Source of the DNA: Motacilla alba alba
Lineage: Eukaryota > Chordata > Aves > Passeriformes > Motacillidae
DNA: 64,000 nucleotides
NCBI RefSeq assembly: GCF_015832195.1
Contig: NC_052031.1
Span: 13,021,850 to 13,085,849, forward strand
Reading direction: 5' to 3'
Part shown: piece by piece, positions 1 to 14,000 of the stretch
Layout of the letters: every line of letters starts with the position of its first letter
Position numbering within the stretch: position 1 is the first letter of the stretch
The notes under the pieces: model-generated
Seen by the model: the letters and a program-made list of their open reading frames with translations, nothing else
Told to the model about the DNA's origin: nothing
Databases searched by the model: none
Translations under genes and position numbers: made by a program

Positions 1-3000
1 CACAGTCCATCCAAGTAGAATAATTAACAAATCATTAGTGTGATGACAAAATACTTGCAATTTCATCCTTCTTCTTTTGGATTTCTCTGTGACACAGGCA
101 ATTCTTCAGTCCTTTGTTATCTATGTTATGTCCAGTGCATCCATCCCTGTCTCAGAGAAACACACAAAGCACTGAGTGTCAGCCACTATTAAAAAAACTG
201 AGTAAAGAAAAGGCAAGCCCAACCATTGTCATTTAATTTCAGCAGCTGTTTCTTTCAGCAGCTTGTAAGTCTGTGCCCCAGATTATGTGGGCATACTTTT
301 CACCAGGCATAGGAGAAGGATACATACCTTGGAGCATACTCAGAAGCAACATTTTTCAAGACTACCTTAAGAATGGGCAGTTATTAATATAATAAAATAA
401 TATAAAGAGATACTAGCATTTTTCAGATGTGGGCAGCAAGGACAGTACTTTAATCATCCCCTGGTCTCTTTGTGATTACATGTTATTCCAGTGCACTGCA
501 TGGCCTTAAATGAAAGTGGGTCCTGGCCTTTGATGCCGTAGGTCTGGCTGCAACAGATTCTTAATTTCAAGTACACTGACTGACTAATGCTTATTGCAAC
601 TTTAACATTTCTTGCTTTGAATCTTTGATAAGACACAAATGACCAGGTGAGCTCCAGCAGTGACATGAACTAAGTGCTGTTCTTCCCACACTAGCACCAG
701 AGGGGTTAACCAGGCTGTATCTGAGATGCACACTGGCCCCCAGGATAAAAACAAAGCTAATGGCAAGTGACAACCTGCTCTCCTGCAGCTCCAGCTGCAG
801 AATCCCTATGGCAACTTAGTCAAAATGAAGCTGTCCTCACCCACGTGTCTCTGCAATTGCAGAAAGCTTTCTCTGAGTGCCCAAAAAAGCAAGTGAACCA
901 GACAGCAGATATGCTCTCCTGTCACCACAGGGATAAGGTATATCTTGAGCAATTTTTTACAGAGACCATCTTATCCAGATCATCTCTGTAACAAAAACCA
1001 TGACTATTTTTCACTCTATTCTTAGCAAAAAGAATCCTCACAAAAAATCCTGCAATGCTCAGCAGTGTGTCATTCACTGATCTCTGCAACAGCCACAGAT
1101 CAGCAGTAACCTAGTCTTTTGAATATATTGTTAGCATCACAGACAGCATGAACAGAGACTGGAACAGATGAGTATACTAAGGACATTTTAATGGTTATTT
1201 TAGGTCCCCCTTAATCCAGTCTCTGTACTTGAATTTACAGAATCCATGCCACAAGCTTTGTGTTTCAACATCATTACATTATCAAACACTGCTGGAGGGG
1301 CCTCAACACACTGAGATTTTTTAAAAGTCTGAAAAATCTGAAGAAACCTTCAGAAAATATCAAACAACCTTTAAGCAAGTTACATTCCCCACTAGTAGCA
1401 GGGAAGGTAGCAGAATGTTTTTTGCCTGTAAGCTTTTTTTATTACTTTTTATTTCTATACTATCCGTGAATAAAATTTGGCTGAGCACATAAATTAGCAT
1501 TTACTTGAGTCTGCCTTTCCATTCTCTTAACTCTTGATATTTTGATTCCTGTATCAATAAAGATCATCTCACTTTTATTTCAGTCTGTTTTCAGCTAAAT
1601 ATGAAAAAACCCTAACAAAGTTTCTCCAAATTTAGTTTTAAAAACAAAGGATGCACAGTAGTCTGTTGTTCCTAAGCCTGTAGAAGAGCAGTCCATTTGA
1701 CACTATTAATGGAGGAGGCTTTTGATCACTGCTGGGGCACATTTAGTAATTCAAAGCTGTAATACCTGTTGCAACTACAGGAGGTATTCATTATTTACTA
1801 TTTATCCATGAAACATTTTGAACATTTCTATGGGTCTTGATCATTGTCTTATTTTTTATATAAATGTATTTTGGAGATTTTTTTTTGCCGGGGAAATAAT
1901 TGCTATCCTACCTGCAAGGGAATTTCCAGATTTCCCCATATCAGAAGGGCATGTTGACTGGTGAAATCTTCAAGAGATACATGCAGACATGAAAAAGGTC
2001 ATCCGAGCAGCTTTAGAGCTGTACAGCCAGCTGGGACTTGGGCTGCAGCAGACCAGTTCATTTGTGCACCAAAGCAATAGCATTTTAACCTACAGCTGCT
2101 GATCCAGAAACACTGGAATTGGATGTTTTGAGCCTCAACTTAATTTTCCCCTGAAGGACATGCAAGAAACTCAGTATTTCCCCAAATTTTTTTTTCACTT
2201 TACTGAATTGTCCTCACACCCTGTTTTGCATGGCCCTTAGTGGGTCTGATTCATACAGAGCTTTGGTTCACACTCACACGGCACAGTCAGCAGCTAGAAA
2301 GGGACAAACATCTTCAAATACCTGATGTCAAAGAAGAAGAACTCTTTAGACCTTTTCTTTCCTTTTTTTTTGCTGGCAGGCCAGAGTATGAAATATGAAA
2401 ATTTCCCTGTAATCCAGACTGGAATATTAAGACATAACATTTCTTGGGGTTTTTTGTCTGTAGAAGAAAAAATGCTGTCCAGTCTTTCTTCACTGCAAAG
2501 ACCTGCTACTGAATGAATCAACTTGTTTCTGAGACTGCTGAGAAGTTGAGACTCCATTGTCTGAGGCTTAAGAAGGCCTCACTAGCATTCAATAGACTTT
2601 GATGAAAAATATTCAAGAAAAGGATTGTTTAAATAGGAGTCATGTATGTGATGATTTAAGAATATAAGGAAAATGGGCCTTTGACAGCATGGTAAAATCC
2701 TATTAAACCAGCAGAAAATTGGGTGAAAGGGGTGTGTTTTTCATTCTACCCAAAGGGCTTTTGCCTGAAGGTGCTGGTCTCTGTTTCCAGCTGCATCAGG
2801 CAGTCAAGTGGAGAGGTAACCTCTGCACACAAGGTTTGTCATTATAAGTAAGAAATAATACCTCTCCTCACCTGCTATAATTTTTAACTTGATTTTCTTC
2901 TCAAAACTTTTCTCACTGTCTGAGTCCAAGTGTCTTGGAATGATTTAAATAATAACACGTTTCTTCATACTCAAAGTTCTATTGCCAGCCAATACACCCC

Positions 3001-6000
3001 AGGTTTAAAGCAAACTGTCCTTCCATAACCAATACAATAAAACCCAGGGTTTTTTTTTTATTTTTCACAGCATGACCAAAGTCCTCATAGAAGAGACAGG
3101 GCGATTTATCACTTGGAATGTGGATCACAGGTCAGGAAATCTGTCTCTGCTCCTCCTCTGCCCCTCAGCAACTTTACCATTTAGATAGGGGCCAGGCTGA
3201 TCTGTGTGCAGAAGAAGCTGCACAGCTACAATTCAGACAAGGCTCACAGCCTGCCATGAGGGTTGCACCTGCCCTGGGTCAGTGCCATGCTGGCACAGCA
3301 CAGGGCTGGCTCCAGGCTCAGAGCAGGAATATGTTTGCATCTGCCTGAACAAGAGCACCCAGAGAGGTGTCTGTGCTTCCAGATCTTCTCTCACTATCTG
3401 CATGGTCATTTTACATTTTAAGGAACAGAAATATTTGCATCCAGAATTTTATAATAACATTTACAGGTAAACTGTGATTTTCTTTGGGATGATCCTGTGG
3501 AAATTATTCATTTATATGCCACATTAATTACTACTAAAAAAAGCCAACTCTTGTCAGGGTAATAGGGTACTAGTAGTCCAGGGAACTCATTATCATTATT
3601 TACCAGATGAATCTGGAAATGCGGTAGTACGTGCTAAACAATGAGAAGGTGTTCAGGGGCCTTTCCTAAGGAAATTATTTATCGTCCCTGTTTTGTTGTT
3701 GTTATGTATTGCATAATCTAAGATGGTGATGCCTGTCTCTCCTCCTGAATGATTAGAAACCTTTCTTGTCAGAATATATTTAGAATATGGTTTGTCTTTC
3801 ATTGCTTTCAGGTCCCAAAGCAATTACATCAGAGAGACTTAGGACTACACCAGTGTGATTTTTTTTTAAACAGACGAAGTTTTATCACTAGACACCTACT
3901 ATTGATGCATATTCTGGATGTGTGAGAGTGCCTACCCTGCCAGAATCATTATTTCCCTCATGATATTGAAAACAGTCTCAGCAAGAAGATGATGGTGCTG
4001 CTGTACTTAAGTCATTATGGGTAACATTGTTATGTTATGAATTCCAGTTTTAGGAAGACCTAAGAAATAGATACAAGTTTAGCTTGGAGGGCACCCTGGC
4101 TTCTCATTGCTCTTTGCTCTTGATTCTGATTTCTGTACCTGACTAAGGACAGTTACTGCTCTGAGGGCATCAGTGCTGGATTGCCTACAGCCCTTACATG
4201 CAGAGATAATGGCCTGTGCTTCCAGAAAGTGAGAATAAAATAAAGAATGATAAATAAAGTTATAATTGTGGCTGAATTGGGTGACAGTTTGTGTTTGTAA
4301 TTATGTAATCTGAATTTTTTCGCGAAATCATCTCCACATGATAATGTGGTACAGTACAATTCACCTAAATGGAAAGGAGAACACTAGTTTCTGAGCAGTC
4401 ACTGTATTTAGCAAAAGCATAAATATGCAACTAAATGCTAGATTAAAACAATTCAAAGTCTTTATTTTTAATTCCTCCATACATCCTAATGGAAGATGGA
4501 AGAGATGGTAAAACAACAGCAGAGAACAGAAAGAGGATATCTGGCAAGTGGGTCAAGTTTCTTAGAGTAAGATATTTATTTGAAATAATACAAATTAAAT
4601 TAAAAGAGTTGCGAGTGCAAGGGCAAAGAGACAGAAAATCCAGAGCATGGAGAGGAGATGGTCTGGTCTTGCCTCCTCTAGAATTGACCCATAGAGGTTT
4701 ACTGGCTTTGGGCTTAGTTTTGCAAAACCCTATCTTGGAAAAAAAATCGATCTTCTTGCAAGGCATCCAGCCCTGGCCCATGCTCTATAATTCACAGAGA
4801 ATTAAGTTCACTTCTTTAGTAACACATACATTGGGAGGGGTTTCTGGAAAGAACTGAGTGGGATTGACAATGGGACTGGAGAGGCTGAATGGTTTTGTGA
4901 GAGAGATGTAGGGATGGGGGAAAGAGTGCCAGCTCCACTCTGCAGTGCAGGGCTGAATTTTCATTTCCATTAGATTTAGGAATACAAAACAAAATTTCTA
5001 TGTTTTAGCAGGCAGTTTTCAAACAAACACACCAAAAAAGGCAATGCCACTACTGGTTTGTTTTGGTTTTAGTCCATTTGAGCATATAAGCTACTCTTCT
5101 GTCTCAGGCTGTTTACACAATTTTGCACCTTTCTGCATGTAATCTTACTATCTCTTCTACAAGCAATACACATTCAAATGTAGAATGCTGGTTTCTGTGC
5201 TGGCTAGGGATATAAAGCCAAAAAGCTTTGAATATAATAAATAATCCTCCATGGTCACTCCATTTCAGAAAACTGTAGCAAAGAAATCAGTGACTATCTC
5301 CCTGTGAGTGGGAGATAATAACTGGCTAGGCATTAAGAACCATCTTAAGATAACTTTGAAACAATAAATATGCAGACCAGTTCTTAAGGCAATACGCAGC
5401 AGTCAGCTATTTCTTCCCATTCGTCACTGTCTTTTCCCTTCTCTCTTTCTTCTCTCAGATCAGGCCTGAAAGATAAGTTGTGTTTCTATAGTAATCTGAA
5501 GAACCGAGTACAAGAAAGGGCAGCATCTTTCTCAGAATTAATAGCCTGTTCATCAGAAAGACACTGTGCTCGTGTGTTAAGACACAGTCCTAGTGTACCT
5601 TTTCCTGCTGTTTCTCTGGTAATAATAGCTCAAGCTTTCAGACCTTGGCACTTTAAGGAGCATTAGCCCCATGTTGCTTAGAATAATTGCAAATGTTCAA
5701 AATTACTTTCATACTTGCCCCCGCAAAGGGAAGGAAGTAATTTAGAAAAAAATAATGTAGTCCACAAAGAAAAGGCTCAGCTTCCATGTCATCAGTTACG
5801 TGGTACTGCAGGTGAGGGAGGATCATTTCTGCAGAGTGCAGAGGCCACCTGCTATTTGCTTTAATATTTGCAGGTGCTTTGGTAGGATTTGGGGAGGGCA
5901 ATGGAGGTCTCTTTGGTAAAGATATATTTCACACATGGCAAAATCCAAACAACTGCTCTGAGCACTTCATTCTGAGCTTTCCATGGGGTCTCAGCCTCTG

Positions 6001-9000
6001 CTGCACTTGGCTGAATTCATTCAATTTGGGCTGATTTCAGCAGTTAAATGTCACAGGCCTGTCACATTGGGTACCAGGGACACAAATGAAGGAGCTGTGG
6101 CAAAACCAGGCAGCAGGCTGTAAAAGCTGAATAAATAGCTGATAACGATGGGAAAGACAGGAGAGTAATTTTGACCTTTCCCTTCTAACTGTGTCTTTCA
6201 GTGTTACATATTCATAACTTTTGATATCACTGAAGTGGCAGAAGAGTACAAAACATAAAAAGAGGAGGAAAATCAGAAAGTTACAGCAAGGAAAGACATC
6301 CTGAGGTTTCAGGATAGTGATGGATGAATACCCCCACAGTATTTGAGCTGTTGCAGTTTCAGATGTCAGCTCAGTACTAAGCATGAGAAATGGATGTGAC
6401 ATACACAGAGCACAAGTGCCTCACACAGGTGGGAGGAGAGACTGTGAGGGTCTGAAGTGACTGGAGGGATGGCTCCTTCCCATGTCTCCAGTTTGCAGGC
6501 ACTCTGGCTGCACTTTCAAGAGGCCAGCAGGTATTATCAAGGCTGTTTCTGGTTCCCAGACTCATGGCTCCAGGCTGGCAGGCCTTTTTTGTCAGTATTT
6601 TTTCAGCAGAAAATTTCTTCTTTTTAGCAATTTTCCCTTTATAAACAGGCTTTCTTGCTGGCTGCTCACATCAAGGTTAGTTTCTTGTCTTTTTTTCCAT
6701 TGCAGTTGTCTGCCAGGTTTGAGTCTTTGTTTGGTTTATGGCTTCTCTATTGTCCTTATCATCCCTTTGACAAGGTTCTGGATCAAATAATCTTACCAAA
6801 ATTAACCTTATTATATCCAATACCCTTATCAGTCAGTGTGACTGGCTCCCATCACTGCCTCATGTATCAGTTGCTGTTTAGATTTGCATCCTTGTGCCTT
6901 CTTGCTCTTTGGTTTTCTCTTCTTTTTTGGTGATTTTTTGCATTAGGAAGGCCCTTGGCAAAACACCCTTCATGGAGCAGATATTCTCTCCTTCCATATG
7001 TCTTTACAATAATAATTGTGATCTTGCTGAGCAGCGAGGAACATGCTACCAGTAAAGAGAACCAGTGTAACATCTGACATAGCCTTTACTTGTTGCAGGA
7101 CTTTGATCTTGACACAAAATTTCACCAGAAGCCAGCAGAGAGATTTTTAAAAGGGAATACTGTGTTGAAACAACTGAGTGCCCAAAAGACTGTGGGCTGC
7201 TGCATCCTGTATCAGCTGCATTCGAGAGATAACATGGTTGGTAACTCCTGCAAACAAAGAATTGCAATAATCCAGCTCTGACAAGTCAAACCAATTCAAA
7301 ATCCTCCCCCCTCAGGAAGGAACACAACCTGCTGTTATTTCATAGGCAGCACAAAGAGGGCCTGGTAGTACAATGCACACATATCTGTTGATCAGTCTGA
7401 CAATAATACAAAGCTTAACTCTGGGAGATGGATTTAAAAGTGCAAGATGAGGTGACTCCCAGGATGGCAGTCACATTCAGCAAATGGCTCCAAAATGTGC
7501 CTTATTTGACTCCCCAGTGATTGTTGTGTCCAAGGACTGACTTTGTCCTCTTATGTCTCCTTACAGCTTGGCCTCACACAGTTGCTGGTGTAACCTTTGT
7601 CCTATCATAGATCTGTGTCCTTGCTATTGGTTTTGTTCTGTCTTTGATCCTTTTTAACACAAAAAGCTCAAATATGCTGTTCACAGCCACTGGGACCCCT
7701 GTCAGACAACATACCCATTAAAGGTAAATGTAAATGGAAACTGTTAAGGCACCTGCAGCTGTAATCATCAGACAAAAGAGGTTTAACTGATAGCACTGAA
7801 GGATACCATAAAGTGGAGGTTCAAACTAACTGTTGTTTTTCTCCATTTACCTGTCAGCAGTTACAATAATGAACCAGGAGTGGGACAGGGCACAGTGAAG
7901 GAGAGTTAAAACACCCATTTTTCTTTGTATAAAAATAGAGCCCCAGATCTGCCATACTGCCTGTACTCCCCTCTGCCACGAGAGCCTGTGTGCACCCCCA
8001 CCATGAACAACACATGATGGCTTCTGCTCTCCACACTGCTTTCTTCAGAAAATCCTGCCTCTGTGGGGTAAGACAGTGTTAATTCAGACTGTAGAAAGCC
8101 TGAACCATTGCAGTTAAGAGAGCAGTGTTAAGATAGCAAGGGCAAAGAGGCATCTGCTGCCTTTACATTGAACAGGATTTCAAATCTATCACATGCCTTG
8201 AATTAATTTCCAGCCAAAATGCAATCATTTTTCAAGCACTTAATACAAACCACATGCAGAAATTAGACATAGCTTTGATTGATGATGATTTTTCTGATCA
8301 AAATGGTTATTTGTGGCATTTTCAAATTTCATTTCAGTAAACTCCAATTTTTTTTGTTGACAAAACTGAAGAGCATTCCCTTGGCAATTCCTGTACCACA
8401 GAGACCCCACCTAACCTTGTATTTGAATATCATCTCATTGGCACAGTCAGACCTGGGAAATGCCTCTGCTACAGTCACTGAGATGATTACATGGAACAGA
8501 AATGTCCACATTAGCTCTGAACTCACAGGGATGGAGGAGACTGTGCAGCTCATGGGACACACATTGATAGAGCTCATAGTCAGGTAAGGTATCACACAGT
8601 GCAGCGTAATTGTGCAGTTCACTTCTCCTTCCTTCTCTTCTCAACCGAATCAAGATTGATCCAATCTTGGAGCCAGCTCTGGCAGTCCTGTGGCAGCCAC
8701 ACAGAGCTCAGAGAGGACTAATTTAGACTCATCAGGAGAAAATACTTAGAGAAAAGAGCTCGTTCCTTAGTCACCACTTTGAGAGAGAAGGCACAGAGCT
8801 ATTCATTTTGAATTTCCCTAAAAATGTGTGACCATTCCCTGAGAAAAGCTGTAATTTCAGCAAATTGCCACAAGGCAGGGCAAGGATGTGCACAGTGGCA
8901 CATTTGATACGTTATTGACTGATCCTACATAAGAGGCTCACGCACAGAGTTCCTACAGATGGATCTCTAGAACCAGACCAAGACCTCAAGCCAGCCTCCA

Positions 9001-10374
9001 AAATCTCCTGGACACAACTCCTGGGTCCTTAGATGGGCTTTTTTACTGCCCTGGTTGGACTTGAGCTCTTATACCTTCTCACTGATCATCTGGAAAAGGG
9101 GGAATGCAGCTCGCGTATGGGATGCTTTTCCTTTCACCCTGGGATGCAATCTTGATCATCCCTATGAGGCTGGGGGAAACAGTCCCATAGGAGCAGGCCA
9201 TTCGAGGAGACAAAATGGTCCTCCCTTACCTGCTGAAAGACACGTCCATGACAGTCCCTTGGTGAAGTGTCAGTCACCTTCCCCAGCTGAGCTGTCTGCA
9301 ATAAAGCAGTCACATGCTGAGTTCATCCTCTGATACAGGCACGCACCTCTGCCACACTCTTCAGAGGCAATCCAAAGTGATTTAGTATTTAGGAAGCTAT
9401 TTGTGCTGTTACAGGAGTAATTCACATAGCTCCTCCAAGAGGAATAATCTCAAAGTAGATTTGCTTAGTGCTAACGAGAAAGTACTGCTATTCAATTGTA
9501 TATAGTTTCCATGCATTAAAAAAAATACATGGAGTCTCATTAATCTGCTTTAACTGTGAGCCATTTTTCTTTTGCTTTTAATATTCTCAAGCTTAGGGAG
9601 TGCCAAGGGGAATACAGGACAGGCTGACTACAGAGGAGTTATTTCCTCTGAAATCGTTGTCATCTGTCTGTCAGGAGTTCTTGAAACAACTGCAATAAAT
9701 CCTGAATTTTTAATATGGTTCACAAGTTCAGAGACAGAAAAATCAGTGCTCAGACAGCTGGAATTGTGGTAGTTATTGACGATGTCAGGGTACACATGTT
9801 TTTGTAAAAGGAAATCAAACAGGAAACTGTACTGAAAAAAAAAGTGATCAAATATGGTTAGAAGACAAAGAATGACTGCTGGCAAACAGAGGGTGAGTCA
9901 GTAGAAATGAGCACAAAAGGGTCAAGAGAGAAAAACGAGCTCTCTGCCTGATTCCTTATTGTTCTACATTGTAGCCAAATAAATGGGTCTTTATTTGCCA
10001 ACACCCTACATGTAAAGTAGCAGTACCCAAACAGTGGAGCACAGGCTGTTGTGTTAACTCAGAAACCCAGGCAGTCAAATCCTTGGTTGCAAACACAGCA
10101 AATGAGACAGATTTCTTTGGGTGGCCTTGCTGTTCATGGATCACTGACTGGGAAATGCTGGTATGGACTGAAATCTCTGTCCTGGTCCCCTCAGCCTGGG
10201 GAGGGAAGCACACGGGGTACACGGGGAGGAGTGGCTGCTGCTCTGCCTGTGTGCTGTGGCCCCACCAAGGGCAGTGACCAGAGGAACCCCGGCAGCCCAG
10301 CCCATGAGAATCTGTCTGTTCTAAGCTTACCACAGGAGAATTGTCATGTTTCCAGCCCACCCAGGGATGCCAGA
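1..10374. other. Intergenic DNA, no gene recognised
   Basis: This stretch is AT-leaning vertebrate-style non-coding sequence with short T- and A-runs. Both strands have open frames of at most about 175 codons, and none resembles a protein family I recognise or shows a convincing splice-site-bounded exon. I see no tRNA, rRNA or CRISPR-like structure. From the single recognised gene to the right, this is inferred to be distal upstream sequence of LHFPL3. In mammals the upstream neighbour is ORC5, but no ORC5 exon is visible here. Confidence 0.6.
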
Positions 10375-10488
10375 TGTGGGGTTTCCAGCCCTGGATTGGG
10401 GTGACCCCGAAAGATGGAAAATTCCCTCTTCCAACCCGTGCCTTCGAAGAAAGACTCAGTAGTCTTCTGTTGTCTGTTCTCAAGATTG

Positions 10489-10494
10489 TTTATT
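10489..10494 (-). promoter_or_regulatory. AATAAA polyadenylation signal of the probable LTR
   Basis: The + strand TTTATT reads AATAAA on the minus strand. It lies about 100 bp downstream of the TATAAAAG box in the same orientation, which is the expected order within an LTR. Confidence 0.4.
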
Positions 10495-10587
10495 GTTGGT
10501 TATCTAAAAGATTCTTCTCCTGAACTGCTGTGGCCTGTTCAGCAGCTCAGACAAAGGCACACTGCCCTCTCAGGGGGCTGGTGCCAT

Positions 10588-10595
10588 CTTTTATA
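10588..10595 (-). promoter_or_regulatory. TATA box of the probable LTR
   Basis: The + strand CTTTTATA reads TATAAAAG on the minus strand, a good match to the TATA-box consensus. Its partner poly(A) signal lies downstream at 10489-10494. Activity cannot be judged from sequence. Confidence 0.4.
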
Positions 10596-11051
10596 TCATA
10601 TATTACGTACTACATGTTTATACCTTTTCCCCAATGCCTGCTATCTATGTAGAGTAGAATGGTGACTTTCTACTCTAAACCAATCTGTGAGTGCCAACAT
10701 CACCAAAGACATGGAGGTTAGGAAGGAGAAAGAAAGAGGACAGGGCACACTCAAATCCCTCCATCTTAGAATCTCTGACTCCTATGTACAAAACTTGGAC
10801 CCCTGCGTACAAGGCTTAAAACCCCCCTGTACAGCACTCAAAAATCCCTCCTTTCATTTTGTGACTACTTCTACTATGCTATCTAAAGTTGTGTGTGTGG
10901 CTTGTAATTCTTCATACAGAGTTGGTAATTTGCTCCACGGGCTAAGATCAAAACCCTACGTGTGTCTTTGGCTGCATGCCAGGGTCTCAGAGCCCCCTGC
11001 CAGCGGCTCTGGCCATCCAGGGCACCCAGAGGAGAGTCCTGGGTTCCCACA

Positions 11052-14000
11052 GAGAGTGATTAAGCAATTGCCCTGATCCAGAACCCATTAAGACTCTCAA
11101 CAGAAGAATTTTTCTCTGCAGTGCTCTGCAAACCAAGGGGGACTTTGCCCAAAGGACTTATTATGGGTTGTTGGAGTGCGCTGGATCTGATGGTCTTTAA
11201 CAAACACCTACAATGTAAATGCATCTCCACAAGATCCTCACTGTGGAGAGGTCATCCTTGCAGGGCGCAGTTGCATCTTTGGCTGTGGAAGATTAATTAG
11301 GTATTGGCTAGGTCAGTCTGAAACTGTTGTAGAAGAGTTTGGCAAGGTAAAACCCACATAAACCCCCTGCCATTTCAACATATGAGAGATGAAAAGCCTG
11401 AGTAGGAGTATGTCCAGAAAGAGAACGAGACCTTGGGTGACTTGACCTTGTATTTGGACTTTGTATATTGGGACCTTCACAAAATGTAGCAGATTGGTTA
11501 GCAGTTTTCACCTAAATGGTGGTCAGATGAAGAGGCAGAGAAAAGAAAAGAGGAAGAAGTCATGCTCCCACTAATGAAGGGTGGAAGGCTGCAATGATGT
11601 CTGCCCAGCAGTTTTCCCTGGGTGGGATCTGCACTGCTGTGCACTGTGAAATCTGCCAAGGAAGGTCTCTCCACTGTGTACAGACACACTGCCAGCAAAC
11701 ACCCCCTGCACAGCTCATTCATCTGCACACAAATCAATGCTTGCACTTTGCCTACAGATAGCTTACATCCATCACAGCTGTGACAGAACCTGTGGCATCA
11801 ACAGCCCAAGAAAAATAGAGGCAACTAGATGGCACACGCTGTTGCACAAAATAAAACAAAAATGGTGAAAAAACATGGAATTGGTTGGTAGGAGCTAAGA
11901 GGGAGATGGGTTAAGTACTACTGTGGTTTCTGCTTCTTTATGTATACAGAAATAAATGAAAGCATATTGTGCACATACAGAAATATATTATGCAGATATT
12001 GAATTGCTATACAAAACTTGTTAAATGGTGCAGAGAATACACAACCTCAGAAGAATAACAAGCAAGGACTTATTTGTTGTATTCTAAGAACAACACAATG
12101 ATTCGTGCAACTCCTTTTGCATGTCATGGATTTTAGTGGGAGATGTAACCAGTTTAGCTGTAGAACAATAATTGCAAACCCTCACACAAGCATTGACTGT
12201 GGATTGGTGGAAAAGTCCCCTTTCTGCCTGAAATGCCCACTTTCTGTGAGAGGAACTCTCAGTGAGAGCTGCTCACAGCCAGAAGGATGGCTCAATGATC
12301 ACTTCCACACACAGTGCTCACCCAGGACTTTCAGCGGCCTGGTTGCCTGAAATGCTGGGTATCTGAAACCTGGTGGTAAGTGCAGGTTTCTAGTGAAAAC
12401 AGGAGTTTGATACTGAAGTGAAAGATGAAGCAAGTGTGTGCAATGACAGGAGTTTCTACAGCAGCAAAAAGTCCTTTCAGTATAATTCAGAAGACCAGAA
12501 AAAGCTGGTTGCCTCACATAGAATATGTATGCCCAAATAATAAACAAAAAGCCAACCACTCTTCTTTTAAAATCCCCATGGCTTCCAAGGCCTACTTCTT
12601 GATTTTGGAGTTTTGACTGGTAACTTCAGATCATAAGTGAAAACCTGAATCTCAACTCTGTCATTTGTCTCTCTGAAGTAGAGCTTAGGACACTCTGAGC
12701 TCCCATGCAATTGCAGGGGTCATTGAAACCATCAGCCCAAGATCATCTTTCTTTGCAGCATAGTGTACTTTTCTTTAACTGTTTGTAAAAACACAACATG
12801 GTCTTAGATCCCTCCACAACAAAATTGGTGTACCTGAAGGAAGGAAACAGAATGGCAGAGAAGAAAACCAGTGAGTGGGCATTCAAAATGCAAGTAGTTT
12901 TTAATTGACTGCAAATAATTAAAATTAGCAACACTACAGGATGGTCTGTGGATTCTTTTCAGTTTTGTTGATCTTTTATTTAGTAGACTGAGAAACACTA
13001 GTCTAAAACCTGAATATCCATCAGTGCCACTTAGTGCTGCTTTGATGGCTTCCACTTATGAAGATGTCCAGCACATACCACCAGTTTACTGTGTTGGTTG
13101 CTTGCACAGAGCCCATGGAAGAGCACTAATGAAGCAAACCCCTTGGCAGATGTGGCAAATTCCATGATTGTTGTTACTCACATCTCTGCATCTGCTGGTC
13201 TGGAGCCCCAGAGGGTCAGAAAGTCACTGCTGTCATCATGAGTTCATAAGAGCTGCATGAGAAGAGACACAAGGAGACTGCTCACTCTCAGCATCAGAAG
13301 ATTCAAACTAGACTTGAACTGCAACCCATTTAGGTGGAAGTTTGACTATTACTGTTTTATTAATTGGCTTTGTAAAATTTATGTTCCTCCTGTCTTTAAG
13401 TTCCATTTGTTTAAAATCAGTTTAAAATCAGCATTCAGATAAGGTAAAGCCTCAGGTTTCCAGAGGGAAGCTTGTATTGGAATTATTCCTCTGGTCATTT
13501 GAGAAAGAACCATAATATGATGATGTCCAAATAATAGTGCCATATTTAATACCAAATGCAGCTGGCAAAATAATTTTGTGTCTAAAAATACCATGGTTCT
13601 GTCCTTTGCCAAACATTTGCAGTATTTTTCTGCCATTTCTATGATACCTTTCTTTTTCTCACTAAGGCTATCAAAAATAGCATGAATCCATCAAGTAACC
13701 CTACTGCTGTGTCATATGGCCATTAGCTTTCCTTTCACTGAAAAAATTATTCAGATTTTCTATTTGGGTTCAAGACTTTACTATTACCATTACTACTTTT
13801 ACTATTGTATTAGTGGATTTTTGGTCCAGAAAAAATACCATCAACATGTGGGATTTCAGGAGGACATGTGATAAGCTGTGGACTCATATTCCATCTCCTC
13901 TGCACTATTTATGAAACCTCATCCCAGTTAAAGCAGCACATGCACTTCCTCACAGATTCCATCTTTGCCCTTTTCCAATTACTTTCTGCCTACTTTGTCC

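Larger units (their letters stand above)
10375..11051 (-). mobile_element. Probable solo LTR of an endogenous retrovirus, minus strand
   Basis: Read on the minus strand, this block has the layout of an LTR. A long U3-like part comes first, then a TATAAAAG box (complement of 10588-10595), then an AATAAA polyadenylation signal (complement of 10489-10494) about 100 bp further on. A roughly 110-bp U5-like tail follows, ending in CA (the TG at 10375 on the + strand). The TATA to poly(A)-signal spacing is what a short R region gives. The + strand right edge was set at the CA ending at 11051, but I could not find a matching target-site duplication, so the outer boundaries are uncertain. No gag, pol or env coding sequence is attached. 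The retroviral assignment is inferred from architecture and general resemblance to bird LTRs, and the family is not identified. Confidence 0.45.

Noticed and set aside
4443..4857. Overlapping 112- and 122-codon frames on opposite strands
   Set aside because: Neither resembles a known protein, they overlap on opposite strands, and no splice or promoter context supports them.
10560..10580. CTCF-like site in the probable LTR (CCCTCTCAGGGGGCT)
   Set aside because: It differs from the CTCF core at about two important positions, and the palindromic look is enough to explain the resemblance.
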